Source: Thermodesulfovibrionales bacterium (lineage in GTDB: Bacteria; Nitrospirota; Thermodesulfovibrionia; Thermodesulfovibrionales; UBA6898). Taken from it: a stretch of 33,064 nucleotides of DNA. The stretch lies in the NCBI GenBank assembly GCA_020056455.1, contig JAGVHR010000157.1, forward strand, positions 1-33,064, in the 5' to 3' direction. Each line of letters begins with the position of its first letter. The first letter of the stretch is position 1. Of this stretch, positions 18,980-28,290 are shown in pieces. The position numbers and the translations under genes were made by a program. The notes beneath the pieces were generated by a model, which was not told the DNA's origin, ran no database searches, and saw nothing but the letters and a program-made list of their open reading frames with translations.

Positions 18980-19221
18980 TTAGAGTCCCTGGCCCTATCA
19001 GCGCGCAGGACTTCCAATATTTCATCAGTACTTATAACCGGACATTTCTCACGCAACGTCATTAATTTTTCTACTGCCTTTTGTCTCCTGATACGCATAA
19101 GCTCCTTACTAAGAGCTTCATTAACAACCTTGCTTCTCATGCCGGCCGGAACTATTGCCTCAAACTCTTCAGCCAGTTCAGTCTTTATCATGAAATTTAA
19201 TCTTTTTGTTGCGGTAGCCAT
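18976..19221 (-). CDS. Ribbon-helix-helix antitoxin-like protein (VapB-like)
   Basis: 81 aa; 'TKRLNFMIKTELAEEFEAIVPAGMRSKVVNEALSKELMRIRRQ' RHH pattern; AGGAGG 6 nt before the ATG; coupled to the PIN gene. Confidence 0.75.
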   Translation of the reverse strand: MATATKRLNFMIKTELAEEFEAIVPAGMRSKVVNEALSKELMRIRRQKAVEKLMTLREKCPVISTDEILEVLRADRARDSK

Positions 19222-19254
19222 ATAAAACCTCCTGAGTCAATTAGTTATATAATA

Positions 19255-19283
19255 ATTATACGCAACATTTATACATATTACAA
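19255..19283 (-). promoter_or_regulatory. Sigma70-type promoter for the RHH-PIN pair
   Basis: On the minus strand: TTGTAA (19283-19278), 17-bp spacer, TATAAT (19260-19255), about 34 bp upstream of the RHH ATG; an AT-rich ATAATTAT palindrome overlaps the -10 element. Confidence 0.6.
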
Positions 19284-22127
19284 GATTGCTGTTTGGTTGT
19301 CAGGCAACAGAATATAGACGCCCATCAAGTCCATAGGGAGCACAGGCTCTACTACCTTATAGCGGGTGCCACCCAGGACTTTCCTGAAGCGTTCATGGGC
19401 CTCAATAAGGATGTTTGCCCTTTCCATAGCAACTCTGTCTAACTCGGTCTTTAGTTCTGGGATCTCCACTAATTCATCAGTCAGCCACTGACCTCTCTCA
19501 TGCTCAGTCATGTTAGCTGATGGCAGGGCACTATTCATAAGCTCCATTGCACGCTCATGGGTGAGAGCCTTTTTCTCAGGCGGGCTGCCTTCGAAACCCC
19601 AGACAAACATCTCTTCAGCCACAAGCTGGCTTGCCCCTGATTTTTCCTGAATAACATTCCTGACCCTGAAGAGCAGAAGCGTAGTTTTGACAGCAACCTC
19701 TCTGCATCTTATAACCGCTGACCTGCCTGGCCCCTTGCCTTTGCTCTGCTTCATTGCATGGGCAATAAGCTGCTGACAGAGCTGTTCAACAAAAGCATGG
19801 TTACGACCGAGATACATATACCCCTCAGGTGCAGGAGAGTGAAAGGTCACCTTTAATCTGTTGGAGGTCGGGAGGGCTGATTTCAGAGATTCGGGAAGGT
19901 TCTGGGTAAAGAGGAGAAACCCCTTTTTATCTTTTGTAATCTGTACGCCGAGGATATTGTTAAGCGCATCCACCACAAAGGACTCTACCGTTTTGGGATT
20001 GCCAATGGCCTCATCCGATTCTTTCAGGTCGCTCTCTATCTCCTCAGCCTTAATCGAGTGCTGGGCAAAGATGGAGCGAGAGGCGGTCTCACGGTCAGCA
20101 GCCTTTTTTATCGCATGGCTGACCTCAAGCTCAGCCTTTATGACTATATCTATTTCACCGAAATCAAGGCTCTGCTGAAGGCTTTCAATTTTACTTTCTC
20201 TGGAGAACAAAACCGCCTGCATGACAGAATCCATCAGGGACTTGCTGTCTTCAGGGAAGGGGACAGAAATGCCCGTTGCCTTGCGGATCTCCTGAACCTT
20301 TCTTAAAAGGACTTTTAAGACAACGCCGTCTATGGGATTGTTCTTGCCGTAATAAAGATAGGTCTTCACAACCGGCTCGGTCTGGCCGAATCTGTCTATC
20401 CTGCCTTCCCGCTGTTCAAGGCGGTTGGGGTTCCAGGGGAGGTCATAATGCAGAACTGCCGTAAATTTGTCCTGAAGGTTAATGCCCTCGGACAGGCAGT
20501 CAGTAGCAACCAGCACACGAAGCGAATCCATCCTCATGCCGTCTATGCGTTCCTTGCGGACTTCATCAGGGTCCTCGCTGGTAACAACCTGGATGTCTAT
20601 GCCTCCAAAGCGCTTTAAAAGTTCCTGTTTCAGAAGTGCACCGATATATTGCGCGGTTGCGATATACCGGCAGAAGATCACCGGATGGAACCCCTTTCTG
20701 AGCCATCCCTCAATAACCGAAACAAGATCAATGACCTTGGCGTCATGCTGCAGCCCTTTCAATTCCTCAAGCCTCTCGGCAAAGTCCCGAATCTTTCTCA
20801 GTTCGCTATCAGTCCAGTCTGTTTTATCTATAACCCTGGTGGAGGGATAGTCTTTTTCAATGTCAAAGTCTTCATCTATGAGGGGATTGCTTTCGAGCTC
20901 AACCGTTTCGTAGCTCTCTTCAGCCTTGCTGGCGCGGTTCTTGAGCATTTCGAGTCCTGCAGCAGGAGATGACATGATCCCGCGTAAAAGAGCGAGCGCT
21001 GACCAGTAGCGCATCCTCATCTTGCCCTTATGTTCATCATGCTTTTGGGTAAGGCCAAGGGCAAAGTCCACTACATCAATATAAAAGGAGTGGTATTTGG
21101 AGGCTACCTCATACGCGATCTCTCCGGAGTCACGCTTTGGGAATGGCGTATCCTCCCCAAGCCACTTTTCAACATCAGCCCGCCGCCGCTGGACATAATA
21201 TTGGGCAAACTCCTTCCGCTTATCAGGGGAAGCAGTGGGGAGATCAAGATTGAAATAATCAGTATTAATGAGTGAAATCAGGGATCGGAACTGTTCCGGC
21301 TTTCCGCTATGCGGGGTTGCAGTCAACAGGATTATATGCTGATCTTTCTTGGCCGAGATATCCCTAATTAATGCATATCGCAATTGCTGATTGCTGTATT
21401 GAGACCCGGTTGGCTCAGAGCAGGTATGGGCCTCATCAACGATAACAAGTTCAGGACATTGCTCCACAAAGACTGCCCTGCGCTGGTCAGACTTAATGTA
21501 GTCTATCGAGATGATCTGATAGGGATAGTATGAATAGACGCTGGTATCCCCCTGGATCTCCCGGTCAAGGCGAGCCTGCGTGTTGGAACGGATAATTACG
21601 GCATCTATGCCGAATTTATCTTTAAGCTCCTCCTGCCACTGTTCACAGAGATGGGGAAGGACCACTATAGCAAACCTTTTAATCTCCTTGCGTTCGAGGA
21701 GTTCCTTCAGAATAACAAGTGCCTCGACTGTCTTTCCGACGCCGACATCATCGGCAATGAAGAGGCGATATGGCTTTTCCTGCCGCAATGCCATGATGAG
21801 CGGCACCATCTGATAAGAACGGGGTCTGAATGAAAGTTTTGCGAGAGACCTGAAAGGCCCTGCACCGCTCCGGAATGACAGCCTTGTGGCATTATAAAGG
21901 AGACGGGCAGAGGAGATATCCGAGAGGTCTTCAGTGGAAGGGACAGGGAAGTTGGTAGATTCTATCCTGTCCTCCGGAAACCTTAGCGGAAGAAATATGC
22001 CCGTTATTTCGTCTTCAGAACCGCCCAGTGGTTTGAGAAGCACAAGTTCTGGATCAGGGGATGGCTGAACAACCCAATCTCTGTCTCTGACACGAACCAA
22101 TGCCCCAGGTCTATATTTTGTTTCCAA
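19278..22127 (-). CDS. SNF2-family DEAD/DEAH helicase, DISARM DrmD-like
   Basis: 'LFIADDVGVGKTVEALVILKELL', 'LVIVDEAHTC', 'ILLTATPHSGKPEQF', 'LVATDCLSEGINLQ', 'PWNPNRLEQREGRIDRFGQ'. TTG start 2 bp after the stop of the upstream gene. Confidence 0.88.
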   Translation of the reverse strand: METKYRPGALVRVRDRDWVVQPSPDPELVLLKPLGGSEDEITGIFLPLRFPEDRIESTNFPVPSTEDLSDISSARLLYNATRLSFRSGAGPFRSLAKLSFRPRSYQMVPLIMALRQEKPYRLFIADDVGVGKTVEALVILKELLERKEIKRFAIVVLPHLCEQWQEELKDKFGIDAVIIRSNTQARLDREIQGDTSVYSYYPYQIISIDYIKSDQRRAVFVEQCPELVIVDEAHTCSEPTGSQYSNQQLRYALIRDISAKKDQHIILLTATPHSGKPEQFRSLISLINTDYFNLDLPTASPDKRKEFAQYYVQRRRADVEKWLGEDTPFPKRDSGEIAYEVASKYHSFYIDVVDFALGLTQKHDEHKGKMRMRYWSALALLRGIMSSPAAGLEMLKNRASKAEESYETVELESNPLIDEDFDIEKDYPSTRVIDKTDWTDSELRKIRDFAERLEELKGLQHDAKVIDLVSVIEGWLRKGFHPVIFCRYIATAQYIGALLKQELLKRFGGIDIQVVTSEDPDEVRKERIDGMRMDSLRVLVATDCLSEGINLQDKFTAVLHYDLPWNPNRLEQREGRIDRFGQTEPVVKTYLYYGKNNPIDGVVLKVLLRKVQEIRKATGISVPFPEDSKSLMDSVMQAVLFSRESKIESLQQSLDFGEIDIVIKAELEVSHAIKKAADRETASRSIFAQHSIKAEEIESDLKESDEAIGNPKTVESFVVDALNNILGVQITKDKKGFLLFTQNLPESLKSALPTSNRLKVTFHSPAPEGYMYLGRNHAFVEQLCQQLIAHAMKQSKGKGPGRSAVIRCREVAVKTTLLLFRVRNVIQEKSGASQLVAEEMFVWGFEGSPPEKKALTHERAMELMNSALPSANMTEHERGQWLTDELVEIPELKTELDRVAMERANILIEAHERFRKVLGGTRYKVVEPVLPMDLMGVYILLPDNQTAIL

Positions 22128-22129
22128 CC

Positions 22130-25100
22130 CTATTTCACCTTCTTAAATACATCAGGCCTGCGGGCCACAAGGGCATCAAGGTCGTCTTTATAGTAGTAGA
22201 CAATAAGCTGGTCTCCCCTGTTTCGTATAGCATCCCGAACAACCTTGTCATTTGCCTTAACATCAGGCTCGTCGTGCGGGGTGCCATCACAAAAGACCCA
22301 TATATTCGGCTCGTAGAAGAAATCAGGCTGAACGAATATCCCCTCTACCCGCTTTTGGGCTGAATCCGGAAGCATCACCCCCCGCTGATACAGGAAGTCT
22401 ACGAACTTATGCTCAGTAGAGGAGTTGGGATCGCACTGTCTTTTAAGGGACTGGTAGTGTTCGTCATAGCTCCCTTTTGCCCTGTTGCCGATAATTTCAA
22501 CATTGCAGACACGGAGCTTTTCGAGGGCGTCTTTAATGGCGAATCGGTCTATCTTGTCATGGTAGGGCTGGTTATAGTAACTCAGAAGATCATCGTATGA
22601 TGCAGGGTCAGTATAAGATTCATCGTCAAATCGGCAGATTCTGGTGGCCTCTTCTATAATCTGCCTGAATATCCCTGCATCCTCTATGAACTGAGAGAGA
22701 ACCCCAAGGCTGCCTTCTGAGGCTTCATAAAGCATTATATTCTGCTGCTTCTCATCCCCCATGAGTACTGCTCCAATTTCACTGCTTTCCACCTGAAAGA
22801 CATTTTCTATTGCTCGTTTTATTGCATATTGAAGGGTAATGACACCTTCAGGCTCAAGGGCAAGGGCCTTGATCGGCTCTATATAGAGGGCATCTGCAGT
22901 ATCCCATGTAAAAAGCTTCACCGTACGGTTTTCTTCCTTTGCATCTTCTGTAACCTTGCTCTTCCATCTGCCGGACTGCAGTCCCATCAAGAATCCGTCT
23001 TCCTTGGAAGTCCGCCATTTTTTGTTTATCTGTACCAGTTTTGCTGTTGGGATAAAACGGACATTCAGGAACTCCTCTGCGTCATTCTTTATCAGCGCTG
23101 TCTTAACAGTATTGGGACCTCCGGGGACTGAGAAAAAGGTGCGAATATCATATCCCTGCCTGAGCCTTTCTTCTTCCTCACAAGTAATCCTTATCTCTTC
23201 GCTGCATTTGGTCTCACCCATCTCCAATAGGTCAGTAAAAATTTCTCTGTTGCTTGCATCGCTCAGGGACACGCCTGTGAAGGGACAGACCTCAAAGTCA
23301 TATTCATTATCCATGAGTATATAGCCTGCATTCTTGCTGATTTTTGCCTTATTGAAACTCTTGTCAGCCTCCTGCATCAGGATCTGATCAACCCTGTATC
23401 GAGTGCCATTATGATATATCCTGTTTCTTGGCCCAAATTCTCTCAGTGCTATAAACCGCGAGCGGGAAATATACTCTCCCGAATCACCTATGGGGATAAA
23501 CGTGCGGATCGGCAACCTGGTGAAATTGTATCCCGGAAGAAAACCCTCGGAGGCAAGATAGCGATAAGGATAAAATTCAGAAATGGAAACACTCTTTCCC
23601 TTAGTCTGTTCATTCCTCAGCAAAAATAGCTGTTTTTCGGCCTGCCGTTCACGCCGACGCGCGTCCATCAGCTCGGGGGAGCCTTCCTTATACCTGCCGT
23701 CCCGGATAATATTCTGGGCATCTATAAGCTGGGCCATAGCTGAACGGTAGAGCTTTCTCCAGCGATCAAAAGCCTTATCAAAACTCTTAGGCGCATTACT
23801 AAGGACAATATCTATCCACTCCTGAGTGAGCCATGAAGGAATGGCGCCGACAATGTTTTTCATGTCATCAATAAGCCGCGCAAATACAACCTTTATCTCT
23901 CCCCTCTGTCGCGGAGCAATATTCAATTTTTCTACAACATCGTTTTTGAGTTCCAACCGGTCAGTATTGGATTTATCGATGATATCAGAAACGCTCTGAT
24001 TCAGCTCATTCAGCCCGCTCTTCGCAATATAGAGAGAATGAAGGTGAGATTCCCATAGCTCCTTATTGAAAAGGTCGAATTTAGGCGGAGCGACAGCACC
24101 GGAGACCATCGCTTGTTTCACGCGGAAATAATGACGGTCATGAGGCGAATAATTGGAGCAATTTACAAATACCAAGGCTGCCTGACCGCTTCTGCCGGCA
24201 CGCCCGCTCCTCTGGGCATAGTTCGCCGGATTAGGCGGGACATTCCGCATATGCACGACATTCAGGGTGCTGATATCAACACCGAGTTCCATGGTAGGAG
24301 AACAGAACAAGGCGCTACACTCACCCTTTTTGAACTTATCCTCCCGTTCCTGGCGCATGTCAGTATTAAGCTGCCCGGTATGTTCCATCCCAATGAGCTG
24401 CTTCATACTTCCGAAGTCGATCTGGTACATATCCTGAAAGAATTTATTTGGAATAAGCTTAATCTCTTTATATATGCGAGTCCGTATCTTATCCGGAAGG
24501 ATTGTTTTTCCATCTCCCCTTTGCCATATTATCTGATCTATCTTGAGCTGGTAAAGCCTGGTCTCAGCACCTTTTCCCATAGGCCATGGTGTGCTTTTCA
24601 GCCAACCGGCATTTTCAAGAAGCGCCAGCAGGACTTTCATAAACTCTATATACTCCCCATCCCCCATCCTCTGATCATTTATTCTTGCAATATCCTTTAG
24701 GTAGCGTCCGAGTGGGGATCTTGGGCCAATGCTCTGTGTGTATATACGATTTCTGCTGGGCGGCAAGGTTTCAAGCCTCATATAATATGGCTCTTTTATG
24801 TCATCTTTGTTTTCGAGCGTCCAGGGCTCCCGCAACCTCTCACGAATTATCTTAGACTTCTCTTCAATGGCCCGCTGCGTCAGATATTCATTACTGTGCA
24901 GAGCATAACTTTTTCTGAAGTAATCGAGTATCTGATGGATAAGATCAGCCCTTTCTTCCTTCTTTAGGCCATAGATGAAAGGCAGGGATTCCCACGGTTT
25001 ATCCACAGAGCAGTTCTCTTCAACATTTTTGTATCCGATCTTAAGCAGCGCGCATTGTTCAAGGTTCGGCAATATGACACGCCATGCATGCCTGAGGTCG

Positions 25101-27217
25101 TAAAGTGCACGATAGGTCAGATAATACTTCAGGGCCGTTTCATTGTCACGAATGACTGCGGGAAATTCAGATGAGTTCTGCGCATAATCTTTCTGTTCAA
25201 GATTAAGAACACTGAAAATTGCATTATCCAGACTTGCATGGTCTATTTCTCCTTGCTTCTGGACTGCCTTGCACGTTGCCGCTCTCAGCCTGATTACTCT
25301 GATGTAGTCATTGAAGTGGCCGGCCTGCAAAGCCGCATCCTGCCGATTATCTGTAAAACTCAGGAGTTTCTGCTCTGATTCACTGAAACCGTGTTGTGAT
25401 AAACGTTTGAGAATGGCAAAGGTAATAACAGTAGTTGAAGTGCTTCGGCCCTCGCTACCGAGTCTTGTCAGCTTTGTTCCTTCGCTGGTCTTGCCGGCAA
25501 AGAATGCTCCTGCAGTGGGGTCAAAAAGCAGAGGAGCCGGCATAAACCAGCCTGAATATTCATATTGAGGTTTCAGCGAAAAGTTACCCTTCTTATCAAA
25601 ATAGATCTGGCGGGGGAGTCGCACTTCATAGTCCTTTGCAGGCTTGAAATCCCCCTTTTTATCTATTTTTCCCCATGCGTCGGGCAGCATGGCAATGTCT
25701 TCTTCGGGATTCCAAATGCCTTCGCCCATAATGATATAGCCGTCATTGACACTTTCCTGCTCTTCAGTTGAATCCTGAAACTCTCTTGGTTTAAGCAGCA
25801 GCTTGTCATCATCTTTGGTTACACATATGAAAGGGTGCCCGGAAAGACGACTGAATACGGCAGGGAAAAGCGGAGTCCGATCTTCACCTTTGCTCGGGCC
25901 AGGGTCAAGTGTAATTATGTTGTCATCACGATAACCAAGAGAAAGATATACGGTACCAGTCTGGCTTATGAACTGATGAAGCCTGTAAGGAAGATAGGAA
26001 TATTTCTGATTCAGCTTGGCCGCGTTTACATTTGCAAGCCATAGCAAAAACGAGAGCATCTGTTTCCCGCAAATTGATTCATCAATCCCGGAATCTTTAG
26101 AAAGCAATCTGACTATATCCCCAAAGGACATAGGGGCTCTTCGTATGAGAATCCCCTCCTTATTTTCAATGGCAATGCGGTTTTCAAGCCAAATGGATAA
26201 AACATATTTTTTGAGATCATCTTCGCTGCCAGAAATGTTTATTCCACGGTTTAGGGCATCACTTAGGGCTTCTCTTGTAGGAAGTGGCGTGCCGGTTAGA
26301 AAACATTGTATCAGGGACTCCATAACGATCTGGTCCCTGCTGAACTTTGTTCCAAATATGCCTGTTGCTACTTTAGCAACTTGTGCCGCCTGTTCTGGTA
26401 TGGTCCCCCCGGAAACCATGGTGGCTGACGTACCAATACAGACCACCTTGTTGGTAGCCTGGGCCTTTATCCTCCGAATCAGCATGGCTACATCAGCACC
26501 CTGTCTTCCACGATAGGTGTGGAGTTCATCAAAGACAAGGAATCTTAGATTATCAAAGATGGAATCCCTTATAGAGGCTTCCTGTGGACGGGTCAGCAGC
26601 AACTCCAGCATCATGTAGTTGGTTAGGATGATGTCTGGTAATTCCTCCCGAACTCGGGTCCTTTCAGCTTCATCCTCCTGGCCGGTATATTGGGCAAAGG
26701 TAATAGGAAACTCTCGTCCTGTTGATGATTCAAAGGTTTTGCTATAAGCCTTGAGTGCATCACTCTGAGAATTAATGAGAGCATTCATGGGATAAACAAT
26801 GACCGCTTTAATGCCCTTCGTTTTTTCACTTTTCAGTAGAAAGTCAAAAATGGTTCCAAGATAGGCAAGCGATTTCCCCGAGCCAGTACCGGAGGTCACA
26901 ACAAAATCACGGGATTGAATACCGAGACTAATTGCTTCTACTTGATGCTTAAATAAGTTGTATCCCTTCAGGATGTGGACTATATCCGGATGAAGGCGCT
27001 TGCCTGTGCCACAGAAATCAGCAACAGGACCAAGAATTTCAAAGGAAGGATTAAACTGAATGAGAGGCTCAGGCCAGAACTTCCCGGCCTGCATCTCTTT
27101 TTCTACAACTTGCCTGATCTGTTCATCGCCGATATTAATAAAGCTGCTAACGAATTGTTTATAATCTGAGAGAATATCTGAATGGAGATTAAATATATTT
27201 GTGGTCTTTTGCATCAC
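22130..27217 (-). CDS. DEAD/DEAH helicase with MZB/DUF1998-like region and C-terminal DUF559/Vsr-like nuclease tail (DISARM DrmA/DrmB-like composite)
   Basis: 'VVTSGTGSGKSLAYLGTIF', 'LVFDELHTYRGRQGADVAMLIRRI', 'GTSATM', 'ELGVDISTLNVVHMRNVPPNPANYAQRSGRAGRSGQ'; MZB-like 'QQNIMLYEASEGSLGVLSQF...SYDDLLSYYNQPYHDKIDRF'; tail 'TEHKFVDFLYQRGV...VQPDFFYEPNIWVFCDGTPHD'. True start may be ATG 27214. Confidence 0.85.
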   Translation of the reverse strand: MMQKTTNIFNLHSDILSDYKQFVSSFINIGDEQIRQVVEKEMQAGKFWPEPLIQFNPSFEILGPVADFCGTGKRLHPDIVHILKGYNLFKHQVEAISLGIQSRDFVVTSGTGSGKSLAYLGTIFDFLLKSEKTKGIKAVIVYPMNALINSQSDALKAYSKTFESSTGREFPITFAQYTGQEDEAERTRVREELPDIILTNYMMLELLLTRPQEASIRDSIFDNLRFLVFDELHTYRGRQGADVAMLIRRIKAQATNKVVCIGTSATMVSGGTIPEQAAQVAKVATGIFGTKFSRDQIVMESLIQCFLTGTPLPTREALSDALNRGINISGSEDDLKKYVLSIWLENRIAIENKEGILIRRAPMSFGDIVRLLSKDSGIDESICGKQMLSFLLWLANVNAAKLNQKYSYLPYRLHQFISQTGTVYLSLGYRDDNIITLDPGPSKGEDRTPLFPAVFSRLSGHPFICVTKDDDKLLLKPREFQDSTEEQESVNDGYIIMGEGIWNPEEDIAMLPDAWGKIDKKGDFKPAKDYEVRLPRQIYFDKKGNFSLKPQYEYSGWFMPAPLLFDPTAGAFFAGKTSEGTKLTRLGSEGRSTSTTVITFAILKRLSQHGFSESEQKLLSFTDNRQDAALQAGHFNDYIRVIRLRAATCKAVQKQGEIDHASLDNAIFSVLNLEQKDYAQNSSEFPAVIRDNETALKYYLTYRALYDLRHAWRVILPNLEQCALLKIGYKNVEENCSVDKPWESLPFIYGLKKEERADLIHQILDYFRKSYALHSNEYLTQRAIEEKSKIIRERLREPWTLENKDDIKEPYYMRLETLPPSRNRIYTQSIGPRSPLGRYLKDIARINDQRMGDGEYIEFMKVLLALLENAGWLKSTPWPMGKGAETRLYQLKIDQIIWQRGDGKTILPDKIRTRIYKEIKLIPNKFFQDMYQIDFGSMKQLIGMEHTGQLNTDMRQEREDKFKKGECSALFCSPTMELGVDISTLNVVHMRNVPPNPANYAQRSGRAGRSGQAALVFVNCSNYSPHDRHYFRVKQAMVSGAVAPPKFDLFNKELWESHLHSLYIAKSGLNELNQSVSDIIDKSNTDRLELKNDVVEKLNIAPRQRGEIKVVFARLIDDMKNIVGAIPSWLTQEWIDIVLSNAPKSFDKAFDRWRKLYRSAMAQLIDAQNIIRDGRYKEGSPELMDARRRERQAEKQLFLLRNEQTKGKSVSISEFYPYRYLASEGFLPGYNFTRLPIRTFIPIGDSGEYISRSRFIALREFGPRNRIYHNGTRYRVDQILMQEADKSFNKAKISKNAGYILMDNEYDFEVCPFTGVSLSDASNREIFTDLLEMGETKCSEEIRITCEEEERLRQGYDIRTFFSVPGGPNTVKTALIKNDAEEFLNVRFIPTAKLVQINKKWRTSKEDGFLMGLQSGRWKSKVTEDAKEENRTVKLFTWDTADALYIEPIKALALEPEGVITLQYAIKRAIENVFQVESSEIGAVLMGDEKQQNIMLYEASEGSLGVLSQFIEDAGIFRQIIEEATRICRFDDESYTDPASYDDLLSYYNQPYHDKIDRFAIKDALEKLRVCNVEIIGNRAKGSYDEHYQSLKRQCDPNSSTEHKFVDFLYQRGVMLPDSAQKRVEGIFVQPDFFYEPNIWVFCDGTPHDEPDVKANDKVVRDAIRNRGDQLIVYYYKDDLDALVARRPDVFKKVK

Positions 27218-27454
27218 AATAAGAACTTTTTCCCCCTCTTAACAACCTTGCCGACAATCCGATATTTTATTCTTGACATCAGTTCGATATCTTGTCTCTC
27301 GAATTAGAAGATGAGGTATCGCTGAACTTCTTCAGCTGATTGAATGTGGCTTACCTTCACCCTTCGAGCTCAAGCTATCACCTTGAAATACGTAGCTTTT
27401 TAGGCTGGGCTTATTTTATCACACTCTTACATTCAAAAAATCTGAGAAAGGTTG

Positions 27455-28276
27455 TCAATTGTGTGAAGCAGGCGCTGTCTCTTCAATGGGAGTGTTCAAG
27501 GGCAGGACCGGAGAACTTTCTTTCTCATCATTGTTTTCGGGCAGTCCTGTGACGACCTCCTCATATTCCGGCACAACAATACCTCTTCTGACCATGATAT
27601 TGTAAATCAGCCGGGAGCGGTTGACTACATATCGCGAGGACCCCAGAGGGTTGAACTTTCGCGGGTTCGGCAGGACTGCTGCAAGCCGCGCAGCCTCCTC
27701 AGGGCCAAGGGCAGAGGCTGATTTTCCATAGTACCGGCGTGCAGCAGCTTCAATGCCAAAGGTCCCCCTGTCACCCCATTCAGCCACATTAAGGTAGAGC
27801 TCCAGGATACGCTTTTTGGAGATTGCCTTCTCCATCCGCCAGGTAATAATAGCCTCCCGTATCTTCCTTAAAGGGTTTTTTGACGGAGACAGATACAGAT
27901 TTTTTGCAAGCTGCTGACTGATCGTACTGCCGCCGAGCTTGAATTTCTTTTCCCTGATGTCCTTTTCCATCGCCTTTTGCATGGCCTCGTAATCAAACCC
28001 TTCATGCCTCCAGAATTTGTCGTCCTCACCTATCAGCACCGCCTTGACAAGATATGGAGATATTGAGCCATAGGGGACCCATATCTGCTGTATCTTATGC
28101 TTCTTTCCTTGCCCGGCCCACTCCTGTTGGCGGTATTCCATAAAAGCGGTCTTTTTGGGATTTACCTTCTTCAGCCTTGAGACAGACGGAAAAATGAGAT
28201 GGTATCCCAGGAAAAGAATAACAGCAATAAAAGAAAGGAGCTTGATCTTTCCAAGCAAAGATTTCTTCCTGGCCAT
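27455..28276 (-). CDS. mtgA: Monofunctional biosynthetic peptidoglycan transglycosylase
   Basis: 'VLIGEDDKFWRHEGFDYEAMQKAMEKDIREKKFKLGGSTISQQLAKNLYLSPSKNPLRKIREAIITWRMEKAISKKRILELYLNVAEWG' GT51 motifs. Confidence 0.93.
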   Translation of the reverse strand: MARKKSLLGKIKLLSFIAVILFLGYHLIFPSVSRLKKVNPKKTAFMEYRQQEWAGQGKKHKIQQIWVPYGSISPYLVKAVLIGEDDKFWRHEGFDYEAMQKAMEKDIREKKFKLGGSTISQQLAKNLYLSPSKNPLRKIREAIITWRMEKAISKKRILELYLNVAEWGDRGTFGIEAAARRYYGKSASALGPEEAARLAAVLPNPRKFNPLGSSRYVVNRSRLIYNIMVRRGIVVPEYEEVVTGLPENNDEKESSPVLPLNTPIEETAPASHN

Positions 28277-28290
28277 GGCGCCGAAAGGTA

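Noticed and set aside
24113-24700. Plus-strand 195-aa ORF opposite the large helicase
   Set aside because: Antisense shadow of a region encoding helicase motifs (GVDIST, QRSGRAGR); no domain match.
27218-27454. Forward TTGACA near 27274 and short GATATC-containing partial palindromes
   Set aside because: No -10 element at proper spacing, and neighbouring genes are on the other strand; too weak to call a promoter or attachment site.
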